Source: Isochrysis galbana
Taxonomy: Eukaryota; Haptophyta; Isochrysidales; Isochrysidaceae
NCBI GenBank assembly: GCA_018136815.1
Contig: CM030935.1
Coordinates: 6,863,811 to 6,908,810 of the forward strand
Direction: 5' to 3'
DNA: 45,000 nt
A model generated the notes under the pieces. It did not search any database. It was not told the DNA's origin and saw only the letters and a list, made by a program, of their open reading frames with translations. Below are positions 1-8,927 of the stretch, piece after piece. Position numbers and translations under genes: made by a program. Within the stretch, counting starts at the first letter, position 1, and each line of letters begins with the position of its first letter.

Positions 1-1
1 C

Positions 2-640
2 GTGCTAAGGGGCAACCAACAGCGAGCCAAAACCTCACTCGAAGGTATCACGAAAGTTGAGTCCGGCAAGCGTCCCATCTGGCACTTTTATGTTTACACG
101 GACACGTCTGCCTTAGGGCACCGCTTCCCTCGCAACTTTCATGTGACTCTCGATGACGGAGAAAATTTCAACTTGGACTATGCGGTCCGATCATCGGTGG
201 AATGTGTGACTCCTGAAGGGGAGTTAGCCATCCATGGAGCCCCCGGAGGCTGCAAAGGATACGACAAGCCGTGGGCTATCTCATTTCTTCGTAAAAACCA
301 AGTTAGCTTTCGCCAATGCACGTGCGAACAAGATAAGGCGAAAGCGGAACAACGAAAGCGCCAAAGGGACGCAAGTAACGCCATGGACTACAGGGCCCTC
401 ATGGGCCTTGGTGCGGCGGCGCCATGCCGCCGATTCATGGCGGGCGAATGCAAAAACAACCGCATGAAAGGACGTCAAATAGTCCAATGCTCCTCCAGCC
501 ACGACATCCCCGGATGTTGGGTAAAGGACCCCACCACGGGCAAACAAACTTGTATGGTCAAATGCAATCTTAAACCTAATAAGGCTTATCCAGGGTACTG
601 CGTGAACGGAGTTAGTTGCCTCTACCGTCATGGTGAATAG
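2..640 (+). CDS. LINE ORF1 protein, CCCH zinc-finger type (5' partial)
   Basis: A 212-residue open frame runs in from the window edge, so the true start is not visible. The C-terminal third holds two apparent CCCH zinc fingers: C-x7-C-x12-C-x3-H (starting at CRRFMAGEC) and C-x11-C-x5-C-x3-H (ending CLYRHGE). A basic stretch (KAEQRKRQRD) precedes them. Nucleic-acid binding in the retrotransposon ribonucleoprotein is the expected role of such an ORF1, by analogy with other LINE first ORFs. The stop codon overlaps the start of ORF2 by 11 nt (ATGGTGAATAG), which suggests coupled or reinitiating translation. The N-terminal 130 residues match no domain I recognise. Confidence 0.7.
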   Translation: MLRGNQQRAKTSLEGITKVESGKRPIWHFYVYTDTSALGHRFPRNFHVTLDDGENFNLDYAVRSSVECVTPEGELAIHGAPGGCKGYDKPWAISFLRKNQVSFRQCTCEQDKAKAEQRKRQRDASNAMDYRALMGLGAAAPCRRFMAGECKNNRMKGRQIVQCSSSHDIPGCWVKDPTTGKQTCMVKCNLKPNKAYPGYCVNGVSCLYRHGE

Positions 641-2087
641 TAGCGACTTAAAGATTGCGACATACAATTTGAACGGAGCGAAACATAAATTAACGTCGAC
701 CCTAGCGCAAGCGAGACTAGGAGGGATCCATGTTCTGTACGCGCAAGAACTACACCATTACAGCGATGGGTGGCACCTAAGGGTGCAAGGTTTGGCCCGG
801 TCCCTTGGCTGGGACTGGTTTCAATCCCCCGCGTCTAGGGGCGACCCTGGGAGCGGAGTGGCGGTAGCCATTAGAAGAGACAGAAGCGACGTAGTAGTAG
901 AATCTTGGTCGGTAGTTATCCCGGGAAGGCTGGTAGTAGTAAAGGCTAATTTCGGACATGAAACAATATCTTTCGCCTCGGTGTATCTAAATGCTAGACC
1001 TAGTAAGCGTAAAGAAGAAATCAAAGTCCTTCATGAGACATCGGAAATACTTTCTCACACAATTATAGCGGGCGATTTCAATTGCGTGGAGAACATACAT
1101 AGAGACACCCGGCCCATCGCGGGGGCGACCCCCTATGCAAATACGGGAGGCAGAGCCCTCACGAGGGCGATTGCCTCGCATGGGCTCACTGACGTCCAAC
1201 TGCTGGTTAATCCGGGCATAAAAGAGCAATACACGAGGTGCGGGCACCAGACCCACACGAGAATAGATCGAGTATACGCCGCAGAATACTACTCCACGTG
1301 GAGATGGCATAAGGCATACATAGATCTTAAACTTTTCACGGGCCTGGCGGCGTCGGACCACCACCCGGTGGTAGCGACTTTTGCTACCGCCCCCCCACGA
1401 CGGGCAACGGAAATAGATGCCAAGATACCTTTGGAGGTATTAGACGACCCGGAGACCCGGGAGATGATCAGCCTCCTCTGGAGGAGACTCTACCCAGCCC
1501 CTCCGGGAGAGGACGAAGGGGACAAGTTAACCACTTGGACGGAATTCAAAAGGAAGGTATCTTCGATACTCCTCGCGAAGGCGGTTGAGCTTCGCAGACG
1601 ACAGAGGTACGCGCAAGCGGAAATCGACGCGGTGGCGGATGCTAGAAATGCCCAAATGGAGGCGACCCCCGGGACGACCCGGTCGGACATCATAGCGGAA
1701 CTGAACCGCAAAGTAGTCGACAAAAGACGTACCTTCTCACCCGCCCCGTCATTAGCGGAGAAAATCATAAGGGCGGAAGAGCTTGTTACAAAGCAATTTT
1801 TTAAGAGATTCACGCCTAGACACGCTAGCGGCGACATCCCGGCGATGTACGCTGGAGTGAGATGGGAAGACCCGCAACCGGCCCTAGATGAAGACAAAGT
1901 AGCAACCGACGACACCGCGATTCTGGCCTCGTTACGGGGCTACTATGTATGGCTTTTCAGCGAAAAGATCTCTCAAGGCGCGGAGCCCCTCCTTCACGCG
2001 CTAAGGCAACGTCAGATACCGACGGGTCATAGGTCCTTCTTGGACAAGCCCATAGGATATTCGGAGATCATCACACGCCCCGAGTAA
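630..2087 (+). pseudogene. LINE ORF2 remnant: AP endonuclease, RT deleted
   Basis: This frame encodes 485 residues. The first 250 or so form an exonuclease-endonuclease-phosphatase fold nuclease of the APE type. Visible signature blocks are IATYNLNG, YAQELH (catalytic Glu), IIAGDFNCV (GDFN), a Tyr/Arg-rich RIDRVYA and the terminal SDHHPV. The enzyme class nicks target DNA to prime reverse transcription. Residues 260-475 are the usual linker that leads into a reverse transcriptase, ending with FLDKPIGYSEIIT, which resembles the stretch just before RT motif 0. The frame then jumps into the element's 3' end and stops four codons later. No RT motif (such as YADD) is present, so the product could nick but not copy. 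Confidence 0.85.
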
Positions 2088-2510
2088 CAAACACTTTAAG
2101 AAATTGATAAGTCCGCTCTACACGGTGGACAAGGAGTTCAACCTAGAAGCATCGGAAGACCTCCTGCAGGCGGCGGGAGGGCTAGACATCCGTAACATCA
2201 CCTAAGGCACTTAATACCGCGTCTTAGAAGAAAACGAGGAGGATATCAATAAAGATCCCACGAAATACAATAGAAGGCAACCCGAATCAACACTAGCGTA
2301 CAGGACGAATCACAGTCTCCAGCCCCCTTCTCTCCAACTCCCGGCCGAAGCAGCGCGCGCGGCCTCCCCGGAACCAGCTTCTCCGATAAAGAGGGAACTG
2401 GGAAAGGGGAAGGGGGTTGTCAGGGGTTAAGGTTGGGTAGTAGGGAGGTACACTAGCACACTGCCTCACGCCGCACGCGTAGCGGGGAATTTTAAGAAGA
2501 TTTTTTTTTT

Positions 2511-2819
2511 ATTTGGTAAACTGAAGCATCCAACATCCAAATGGCTGCTTCGCCCCTGGGCCTATTTTCTCCATAATTCCATACTACAATCTCGACCTAT
2601 TGTGTTGAAAATGGGTGGGAATGTGGGGAAGGATGTCCCTGAGGCTCCCCCAGCACCTCATGGGCACCCGTCAAGGCGTTGGCGAGCAGGGACGAAATAT
2701 GTCGTTTGAAGCATCCATTTGCATGCTCCGGCAGTAAACAGTTAATAATCTCGCCTCGCACGTAGCACTGAATGACGCAATCGTAGCCACGCCCATTCTC
2801 CTTCCTCACCCTCATTTCC
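2511..2819. other. Intergenic, nothing recognised
   Basis: I see no gene or clear repeat between the LINE tail and the repeat that begins near 2820. A short minus-strand open frame (2597-2917) has no recognisable motif and overlaps the next repeat. Confidence 0.4.
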
Positions 2820-3075
2820 CGCCTTGTAGCCGGGTCACTCACTATGGGGGTGCGGAGGGCACCAGCTGCAACAGGTAACTCCCTATAGCTATAGGTTCCG
2901 GTAGGATGGATCAGCAAAAAAATTGGGGGGTTCTCCGGCGAATTTTTCGAAAAACACCGAATTTCAGGCCTTCATTCAAAGACGGTGCGCGTGCGCGAAA
3001 TACAATCGGCCCCCCCTCCGCGGTATATTTTTAGTGAGGCCCCTCCGCGGTGTATTTTTAGTGAGGCCCTTAATG
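2820..3075 (+). repeat. Dispersed repeat, inverted partner of 9353-9563
   Basis: From TAGCCGGGTCACTCACTAT (2827) to the AGTGAGGCCC near 3068 this stretch is nearly the reverse complement of 9563-9353. The shared parts include the outer terminus, CCTATAGGTTCCGGTAGGAT and GACGGTGCGCG. Inside it, a 27-bp unit containing CCTCCGCGGTATATTTTTAG is duplicated in tandem at about 3012-3066. I infer a fragment of the same TIR element seen intact at 8928-9563; the opposite terminus was not found here. Confidence 0.8.
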
Positions 3076-3108
3076 CCGACGACTACGCTAACGTCACCGG
3101 GCCGAAAG

Positions 3109-3396
3109 AGCCGAGTGTCCAACTTTCCAACCCGACCGGGCGCGCTGCCGGCGCTTTCTCGGTCTTGCATTGGCATAGAATGCCCCGCCAGGCACCATAT
3201 CCAAATATGCCGCCCTAGCGCGGCAGCTAGCAGCCATGTTAATCGCCGCCCCCCCCCGCGCGCATCGCGCCATAGTAGGCCGTGTGTGGCGCCGACAATA
3301 CGCAAACGCTACCCGACCAAATGGGCCGAGTGCCCAACTTTCGAACGCTACCGGGCGCGCTGCCGGCGCTTTCTCGGCCATCCACTAAGATAGAAT
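3109..3396 (+). repeat. Direct repeat of about 75 bp, spaced 212-215 bp
   Basis: Two similar blocks share GGGCCGAGTG, CCAACTTTC and GGGCGCGCTGCCGGCGCTTT. They lie at 3109-3186 and 3321-3396. The stretch between them (3190-3320) contains C-rich sequence and nothing coding. The second block ends exactly where repeat R copy 1 begins. Confidence 0.7.
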
Positions 3397-3847
3397 GGAG
3401 TGTTTGTTTGGGCTTGATTTCAGTCGAGTTACGTGAGAAAAGTCGTGGGGCGAGAGTCGGAGTGTTTCCTGGCTGGGTGCTGGGTGACCGTGTCCGTCGT
3501 CTTGTCGTCAGTCATCATCCGTCGCTCTCGCCCTCGTCGCTCTCGCTCTCGTAACACTCATACCCTACAACCTACAATCTCTCCTCGCCTCACTAGCCCT
3601 AGCCCCCTAGCCCCTGCCAACACAGCCCTCCTTTCACTCGCCCTCCCTCTCGCCGCTCGCTTGATGTCGCTTTCGCCGCCGTCCTCGCCCTCGCCCTCGC
3701 CCGCATGCCCGCCTTCCTCTGCTGACGGGCTTCAGCCCGTCAGCACCTCTGAAGTCGTCTCCTCCGCCGCGCCTACCGCCGGCATGCCTCCCTCCTCATT
3801 GACCTCAGGCTCAGGCCCTATGGCCTATGGGCCACTCCAATTCGTCA
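3397..3847 (+). repeat. Repeat R, copy 1 (5'-truncated)
   Basis: This copy is collinear with 16086-16804 (+) and 21264-21988 (-) from the block TTTCAGTCGAGTTA to the shared 3' terminus CCAATTCGTCA. It carries an open frame starting MSLSPPSSPSPSPACPP. That frame is conserved in all three copies despite scattered substitutions. It also carries the 24-nt hairpin at 3721-3744 (stem GCTGACGGGCT, 2-nt loop). Compared with the other copies about 300 bp of 5' sequence is missing. The identity of the parent element is unknown. Confidence 0.75.
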
Positions 3848-4867
3848 AAGGGTCGCTAGTGGGCAGCTGGAGGCCTGCCGCAAGCGCGCCATCGCGCGTG
3901 CCGCAGGAGAGGTGGGGGGAAGATCTACTTCAATTATCCCCGTACATTATCACTCGCAAGCGCATGCACAACATACAAACCAACGACCAAGCACACCAGC
4001 ACATGTTGCGAAAGCACACCGCTTCTCACAAGCGGAACGGCGAGATTACAATGATCAACTAGCAATTGAGGGCCGCACAGTATGGTCGTAGACGCACGGC
4101 ACCATGTTTTCAGATGAAGCTGGCCCTCTTCCTCAGCTAAACATACTTATGCGCCGGGTTGCGTTCATTCGCACCGCGGCCATCCAACGAGAGGGAAGAC
4201 ACAGATAGCCTACGCCAGCCGGCGTGGGATCGGCAAAGCCGGCTGTGATGCAGCGACAATGCCGACGCAGCATATAGCATGAAGGGCAGCGCGCGCCGTG
4301 AAGGGCGCGCGGAGGCGCCACCTTACCGCATAGGTAACAGCAGCCGTGGTGTACTTCACGCAAGGCAGCGAGCCCGGAGTCATGCGAGCTCAACACCCCA
4401 AGACCGAGATCAAGGAGCACCACATTTACATACATCCGTCCAGTAAGACGGGCCAACCGAGCGGCTGGTGGACGAGGCGAGCAAGCGCGACAGCCTAGTT
4501 CAGAGGGCTTGCTCACGCACTCTCCATGTCGTCGCTGGGGGGCTGGGGAAAGCTGCGGTGCACCACCGAGCGGGGCTGTCCTCGTGCGAGCACGTCTCCC
4601 GGGCACTATGGTGCGGGGGCCGCAGCGAGCCTTTCAACACGTGCTAGTGCACACGAGTTGGGAGGCAGTGAAAACGACAGAGAGAGGAAGCAACACGGGC
4701 TTGAATATCAAGGAAGTCGAGAGTGACAAAAATCAGAGATTACGAGAAAGGCCTGGACGACGAAGCTGATGACGACCAAACGCGCGGCGCTGCGCCTGGT
4801 CGTGCTAGAGGGTGAAGGAGCGCAGACATCCATGCCAAGCATCGCGGCACATGACGGCGGAGACAGA
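3848..4867. other. No gene recognised
   Basis: Downstream of R the open frame continues to 4062 with no motif. The rest (4070-4867) has short open frames on both strands without any recognisable domain, compositional coding signal or family resemblance. Confidence 0.4.
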
Positions 4868-4960
4868 CAAAGCGGGAGAACGGGAAGGGAGGGGGGGAGG
4901 GGGAGGGAGGGAGAGAGGGAGAGAGCGAGAGCGAGCGAGCGAGAGGGGGGGGGGGGGGGG

Positions 4961-5013
<53 letters not shown>

Positions 5014-5024
5014 AGGGAGAGAGG

Positions 5025-5075
<51 letters not shown>

Positions 5076-5090
5076 AGGGAGGGAGGGAGG

Positions 5091-5173
<83 letters not shown>

Positions 5174-5207
5174 AGGGAGGGAGGGAGGGAGGGAGGGGGG
5201 GGGGGAG
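4868..5207 (+). repeat. GA/GGGA microsatellite
   Basis: The tract is about 340 bp of nearly pure purine on the plus strand. Uninterrupted (GA)n runs alternate with (GGGA)n blocks and one G18 run near 4946. The long Ser/Leu or Arg/Glu open frames across it are artefacts of the dinucleotide repeat. Confidence 0.95.
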
Positions 5208-5531
5208 AGACTGCGGGCACGTATGGGGCGTCAGGGTGCCGCGACGGCACGGCAAGGACGTCGACACTCGCATGAAAGACGAGGGGACAGAGCTGTCATG
5301 GGCAATATGGGCGATAACGATGCACGGAGTGGAGCGCGTTCAGCCACGCATTGCACACGGAAAAGCAAGGTGGCTGGGAGCGGCGTCCGAAAGGGAGGAA
5401 GAGCCTACACGTACATGCCCGTTGCGCAGGGCGGAATGACTGCCGAAGCTCGGCAGCATGGCTGCGGAGGCTGCACTATAGCGTGCGGACGCCACGGCGA
5501 TACCTGGTGATGCTCTACTCGTGCTTGAACA

Positions 5532-7532
5532 TCAGAAACCGCCGCCAAGCCCGAGGAGGTTCTTAAGGCTCATGGTCTGCTGCTCGAGCACGTCGTGCGA
5601 ACTACCGTTCGGCTGGGCATGGAGCGAAAGCGCGGCGAGGCTGCCCAGATCGACACCGCCGCCACCGCCCCGCTGCTGCAGCATGCTGCCATTGACCGGG
5701 TAGTGCGACGGCGGCGGCGGGAAGCCGCATGACGTAGTGGGTGCGTCCTCTGCAGCGAAGCTTCGCGCCGGCGAGCCCTGGCCAAGCGAGGTCGGCGGCG
5801 GTGGCGGCGGTGGTAGGGGGGGCTGCTGAGGCTGCTGGCCCTGAATCTGCGCCTGGAGGAGCGCCAACTGTTGCTGTAGGCCAAGGTGCTGCACCTGGAA
5901 CATCTGCTGCTGAAGCCCACTCGTGGATGGGGCAGCGTGCGGTGGCGCTTGCGGCAGATGCGATTGCGGCAGCGGCGGCCTCTGTTGGGATTGAGAGCCA
6001 TTGACAACGGAGAGGTGCGGCATGAGCATGGCGGAAAGCTGCGAGTGCGACGCCTGGCGCTGCACAGGGTTGAGCAGCGAGTGCGAGTGCCCCGCGGCGG
6101 GTGCGCCACTTGGGGCGGGCGGTGGCGGTGTGCTCGCGACGGCGGCGAGGGTGGCCTGCTGCTGGAGCAGTGCGAGGCGCTGCTGCTGCTGTCGCCACGC
6201 CTGCAGTTGCACCTCGAACTGCTTCTGCTGTTGGGGCGTTAGCTGGTGGCGCTGCTGCTGTAACGCGGCCAGAAGTTGGTGCGACTGCTGCTGCAGCTGG
6301 GCGAGCTGCGCAGCGACGGCCTGCTGCGTCGGCTGCTGCGCATGCAGCGAAGGCGGCAGTGGGGGGTTGGGCAGCGGCGGGTTGGGCTGGCGCTGTTGCA
6401 GCTGCTGATGCTGCTGCAGGCGGCGCTGATACTCGGCCTGCTGCTGTTGCTGGAGCTGCTGCTGCGCCGCGCGCGCCTGCTGCTCGTGATACTGCTGGAG
6501 CTGCTGCTGGTATTGTTGGGCCTGCTGCTGCGAGTGCTGCTGCTGCATGAGCGCGAGCGCGTGCTGCGCCTGGAGACGGGCCTGCTGCTGGCGAGAGAGT
6601 TCCTCTGCCTGCGCCTGCGCCTGCGCCTGAAGCTGCACGTGCTGCTGCAGCCACGCGATTGCGTCGACGCCCTGGCGCGTAAGGCCCGCGGGCGCATTTG
6701 CGTGCGCCTCCTGAGTGACCGGCGTCTGGGCCGTCTGATACCAGGCAGCCAGGCGGCTCTGGGAGCCCGACTCGGGAATACGAGGCGCGTCGTTGGCCGA
6801 AGGGGCCGGTCCCGCCGGCGTGGGCGGCGCCGACGAATGCGCCGACACGCGCCCATCATGGGCAGCAGGCGGCTCCGCAGAGAACCACATGCCGAGTCGA
6901 GAGGAGGTGCCGTGGCTGTCAGCAGACTCGTCGGGCTCGGCAATGGCTCCATCGGCGACGCCGGTGGTCACACCTAGCAGGGTCTTGAGGCTGGTGGACG
7001 GTGAGCGCAGCTCTGCCTCGAAAGTCGACTCGTCCGCGGGGGTAATGATGGGGACCCGTCCAACAGGTCCGTCAGAGGGGGGGGACGATCGGGCCACGCA
7101 GGCATCCGAGCCGCCGTCGGCGGTTGGCGCGACGGGCATGGCGGCCAGGGGCGAGGCTAGGCCGGGCGGGCACGAGAGTGATATATTGGTAGCGCGCTGC
7201 GCCCCAGGGGGCGGCAGGCCGCCGATGGCCGCCAGCTCGTCTGGCTCAGCGCACGCAAGCAGCGGCGTTCCAGACGGCTGGTGTGGCGCAGCCGAGGCCA
7301 TGCACGCCCAAGAGCGGCCGTCTGCAAGGGCGCTGGGGCGCGGAGCGTTGTCGTGGGCACGGCGGGGCTTTGGAGGCGGCAGTCCCGGCAGGTGGGACTC
7401 CTCCTCCGCCTGCTGCTTCGCTGGCCTGCGCCGCAGAGCTGGAGGAAGAGAGTCGGGAGGCGGAGAGCGGCGCAGAGAGAAGCCAATGGTGCCGTCTGGG
7501 CCCTTGGCGTAGCGCATGCCGAGGAGGACCAT
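5532..7532 (-). CDS. Glutamine-rich low-complexity protein with paired short motifs
   Basis: A single uninterrupted minus-strand frame of 666 residues starts from the ATG at 7532. I chose this start because the frame upstream is homopolymeric Pro/Ser/Gly. The N-terminus carries RYAKGPDGTIGF, which resembles the SUZ-C type motif of RNA-associated proteins. Two short motif pairs follow: SLKTLLG (mid-protein) with SLKNLLGLGGGF at the extreme C-terminus, and SRLGMWF with SRLAAWY. Residues about 280-480 are Gln-rich with coiled-coil-like LQAQ/QQQ runs, then Pro-rich segments such as PPLPPPPPPPP. No catalytic domain is visible. By analogy with mRNP scaffolds such as eIF4E-transporter-like proteins, a post-transcriptional regulator is possible, but this is inference. 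Conserved motif spacing and a normal stop favour a real gene. Confidence 0.6.
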   Translation of the reverse strand: MVLLGMRYAKGPDGTIGFSLRRSPPPDSLPPALRRRPAKQQAEEESHLPGLPPPKPRRAHDNAPRPSALADGRSWACMASAAPHQPSGTPLLACAEPDELAAIGGLPPPGAQRATNISLSCPPGLASPLAAMPVAPTADGGSDACVARSSPPSDGPVGRVPIITPADESTFEAELRSPSTSLKTLLGVTTGVADGAIAEPDESADSHGTSSRLGMWFSAEPPAAHDGRVSAHSSAPPTPAGPAPSANDAPRIPESGSQSRLAAWYQTAQTPVTQEAHANAPAGLTRQGVDAIAWLQQHVQLQAQAQAQAEELSRQQQARLQAQHALALMQQQHSQQQAQQYQQQLQQYHEQQARAAQQQLQQQQQAEYQRRLQQHQQLQQRQPNPPLPNPPLPPSLHAQQPTQQAVAAQLAQLQQQSHQLLAALQQQRHQLTPQQQKQFEVQLQAWRQQQQRLALLQQQATLAAVASTPPPPAPSGAPAAGHSHSLLNPVQRQASHSQLSAMLMPHLSVVNGSQSQQRPPLPQSHLPQAPPHAAPSTSGLQQQMFQVQHLGLQQQLALLQAQIQGQQPQQPPLPPPPPPPTSLGQGSPARSFAAEDAPTTSCGFPPPPSHYPVNGSMLQQRGGGGGVDLGSLAALSLHAQPNGSSHDVLEQQTMSLKNLLGLGGGF

Positions 7533-8136
7533 TGGGTTGTGGAGAGAGAGAGGGCAGGGGCGTGGGGGGGGGGGGGGGGGGAGAGAGTTGTGGGTGGCGC
7601 GGGGGGGGGGGGGGAGGGGAGAGGGAGAGGCGAAGGGGGTGCGGGGGGGGGGGGGGAGGGGGGCGGAGGGGAGGAGGGGGCGAGAGAGGGGAGAGGAGGG
7701 GAGAAGCGGGAGATGAGAGAAGAGTTGGGGAGGGGGGCAGAGATGAGAGAAGAGTTGGGGGAGAAGAGGGAGATGAGAGAGTTGGGAGGGGGAGGGGAAG
7801 GGCTGGGGGAAGGGCGGGGGCGGGGGGGGGCCGGCGGTGTGTGGGGGGAGGGGGGGGGGGCGGGGGGCGGGGGGGGGGAGGAGGAGGAGGAAGGGCGGGG
7901 GCGCGGGGGGACGCCGAGGGGGGGGGGGGCGGCGGCGGCGGCGGGGGCGGGGCTCCCCTCCCTTCTTCCCCCGCCCCGCCCCCCCCCCCCCCCCCCCAAA
8001 GTCATTAGGGGGAGAGAGAGAGCTGCAGTACCGGGGGGGGGGGGAGAGGCCTCCTCCCCTCCCCTCCCCCGCGCCCAAACCCTCGCCCCTGAAGAATTAA
8101 AACCGGCTCCCTTCCCCGTCTCTCCCCCCGTCTCGC

Positions 8137-8168
<32 letters not shown>

Positions 8169-8220
8169 CTTTTTTTCTTTTTTTCCTCCGGCGGGGATGT
8201 GGGGGGGGGGGGGGGAGGGC
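7533..8220. repeat. Homopolymeric G/C and polypurine tract with a strand switch
   Basis: From 7560 to about 7955 the plus strand is almost entirely G with GA islands (many runs of 8-15 G). From about 7965 to 8165 it becomes C-rich, with a C run of about 20 at 7978 and one of nearly 30 at about 8137. It ends with a short G run at 8201. The tract lies directly upstream of the glutamine-rich gene, so that gene's sense strand is pyrimidine-rich. Long open frames here are compositional artefacts. Confidence 0.9.
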
Positions 8221-8558
8221 TCACACCTCGCCATCAGACCGCGATCGCACTCACTAGGAGTACTTTACTCCAGAGCCCTAGAGGCTAGAGAGCTTCTCAC
8301 CCAGCAACGGTTTCTATAAGGATGGATAAAATAGGACTGGGAGGTGTTGGGAGGCTCCCTGAGGCCTGAGGCATCATGGGGGTGCCCCACACACCCTCTG
8401 CGAGAAGGCTGGGGTGCCGCACACACCCTTCACCCCTCGCGCTAAGGCTGTGAACACCCACCCCCACCCCGGATGGGACAACAGGTACAAGTTCAACAGG
8501 TTTCGGGGGCCTCTTCCTATTAACTATTAAGAGGAAATGTTAAAAGGTCGCAATAGGT
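8221..8558. other. No gene recognised
   Basis: Short phrases recur here (TGCCCCACACACCCT at about 8382 and a similar GCCGCACACACCCTTC at about 8416). I see no coding region or known repeat. Confidence 0.4.
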
Positions 8559-8688
8559 TGTCGAGTCGAGCGGAGAGCGGAGCCGGAGCCGGAGGGCTCT
8601 GAGCCACTCGGTCGCGAGCGGCACCGGCGGTTAGCGCGGCGCTTTGGCCCTCCTCCCCGCCGGGAGTCGGGTGAATGAAATTCTGGAC
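8559..8688 (+). repeat. Dispersed repeat S, copy 1
   Basis: This 130-bp stretch runs from TGTCGAGTCGAGCG to GAATGAAATTCTGGAC and is nearly the same as 21989-22105, in the same orientation. A 23-bp core (CACCGGCGGCTAGCGCGGC in the other copies) recurs at about 28797. On the minus strand the copies share a peptide resembling EEEGQSAALAAGAARD, hinting at a decayed coding source. Confidence 0.75.
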
Positions 8689-8694
8689 CATCCC

Positions 8695-8870
8695 GCCCAT
8701 TTTAAGACTGTGAATAGGTTTGATTCAGAGCTATGATGTTAGAACCTAATAGTCCACTTCAGCTAACATCATAGATCATAGATAGTAATAGTGCTGGCAG
8801 CTAAAACATCATAGATAGTAATAGTAATAGCGTCCTCCCTCAACCTATTATTCAACTAACTTTATAGTTG
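8695..8870 (+). repeat. AT-rich repeat pair, member 1 (partner 9782-9935)
   Basis: Both members share TGTGAATAGGTTT, a TTAGAACCTAATAG block and repeated CATAGATA(G/C)TAATAG phrases, in the same order and orientation. The TIR element at 8928-9563 lies between them. Confidence 0.7.
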
Positions 8871-8927
8871 GTCGCCATGGAGCGCGCCGCCGCTCCCCAC
8901 CTCTCCTTCGGGCCCCCCGCCGCGGGA

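Larger units (their letters stand above)
1..2510 (+). mobile_element. LINE (non-LTR retrotransposon) copy 1, internally deleted
   Basis: This element enters from the left edge with a partial ORF1, then an overlapping ORF2 with an AP-type endonuclease, then a 3' tail. The tail (about 2070-2510) matches the tail of a second LINE at 23875-24174, including the shared stretches CGCCCCGAGTAACAAAC, GGGGTTAAGGTTGGGTAG and the terminal TTTAAGAAGA followed by T. The reverse transcriptase that should lie between the endonuclease and the tail is missing. The copy is therefore non-autonomous. Its 5' end and any target-site duplication lie outside the window. Confidence 0.85.

Noticed and set aside
3721..3847. 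Helitron 3' end, suggested by the hairpin in repeat R
   Set aside because: Helitrons end about 10-12 nt after the hairpin in CTRR; here the shared terminus lies over 100 bp further and reads CCAATTCGTCA.
4708..5510. Long Arg/Glu/Gly or Ser/Leu/Pro open frames on both strands
   Set aside because: They are translations of the GA/CT microsatellite, which lacks stops in several frames; no unique sequence supports a protein.
7157..8224. Extension of the glutamine-rich protein upstream of 7532
   Set aside because: The added residues are Pro/Ser/Gly from homopolymer tracts; the ATG at 7532 begins ordinary sequence with a recognisable motif.
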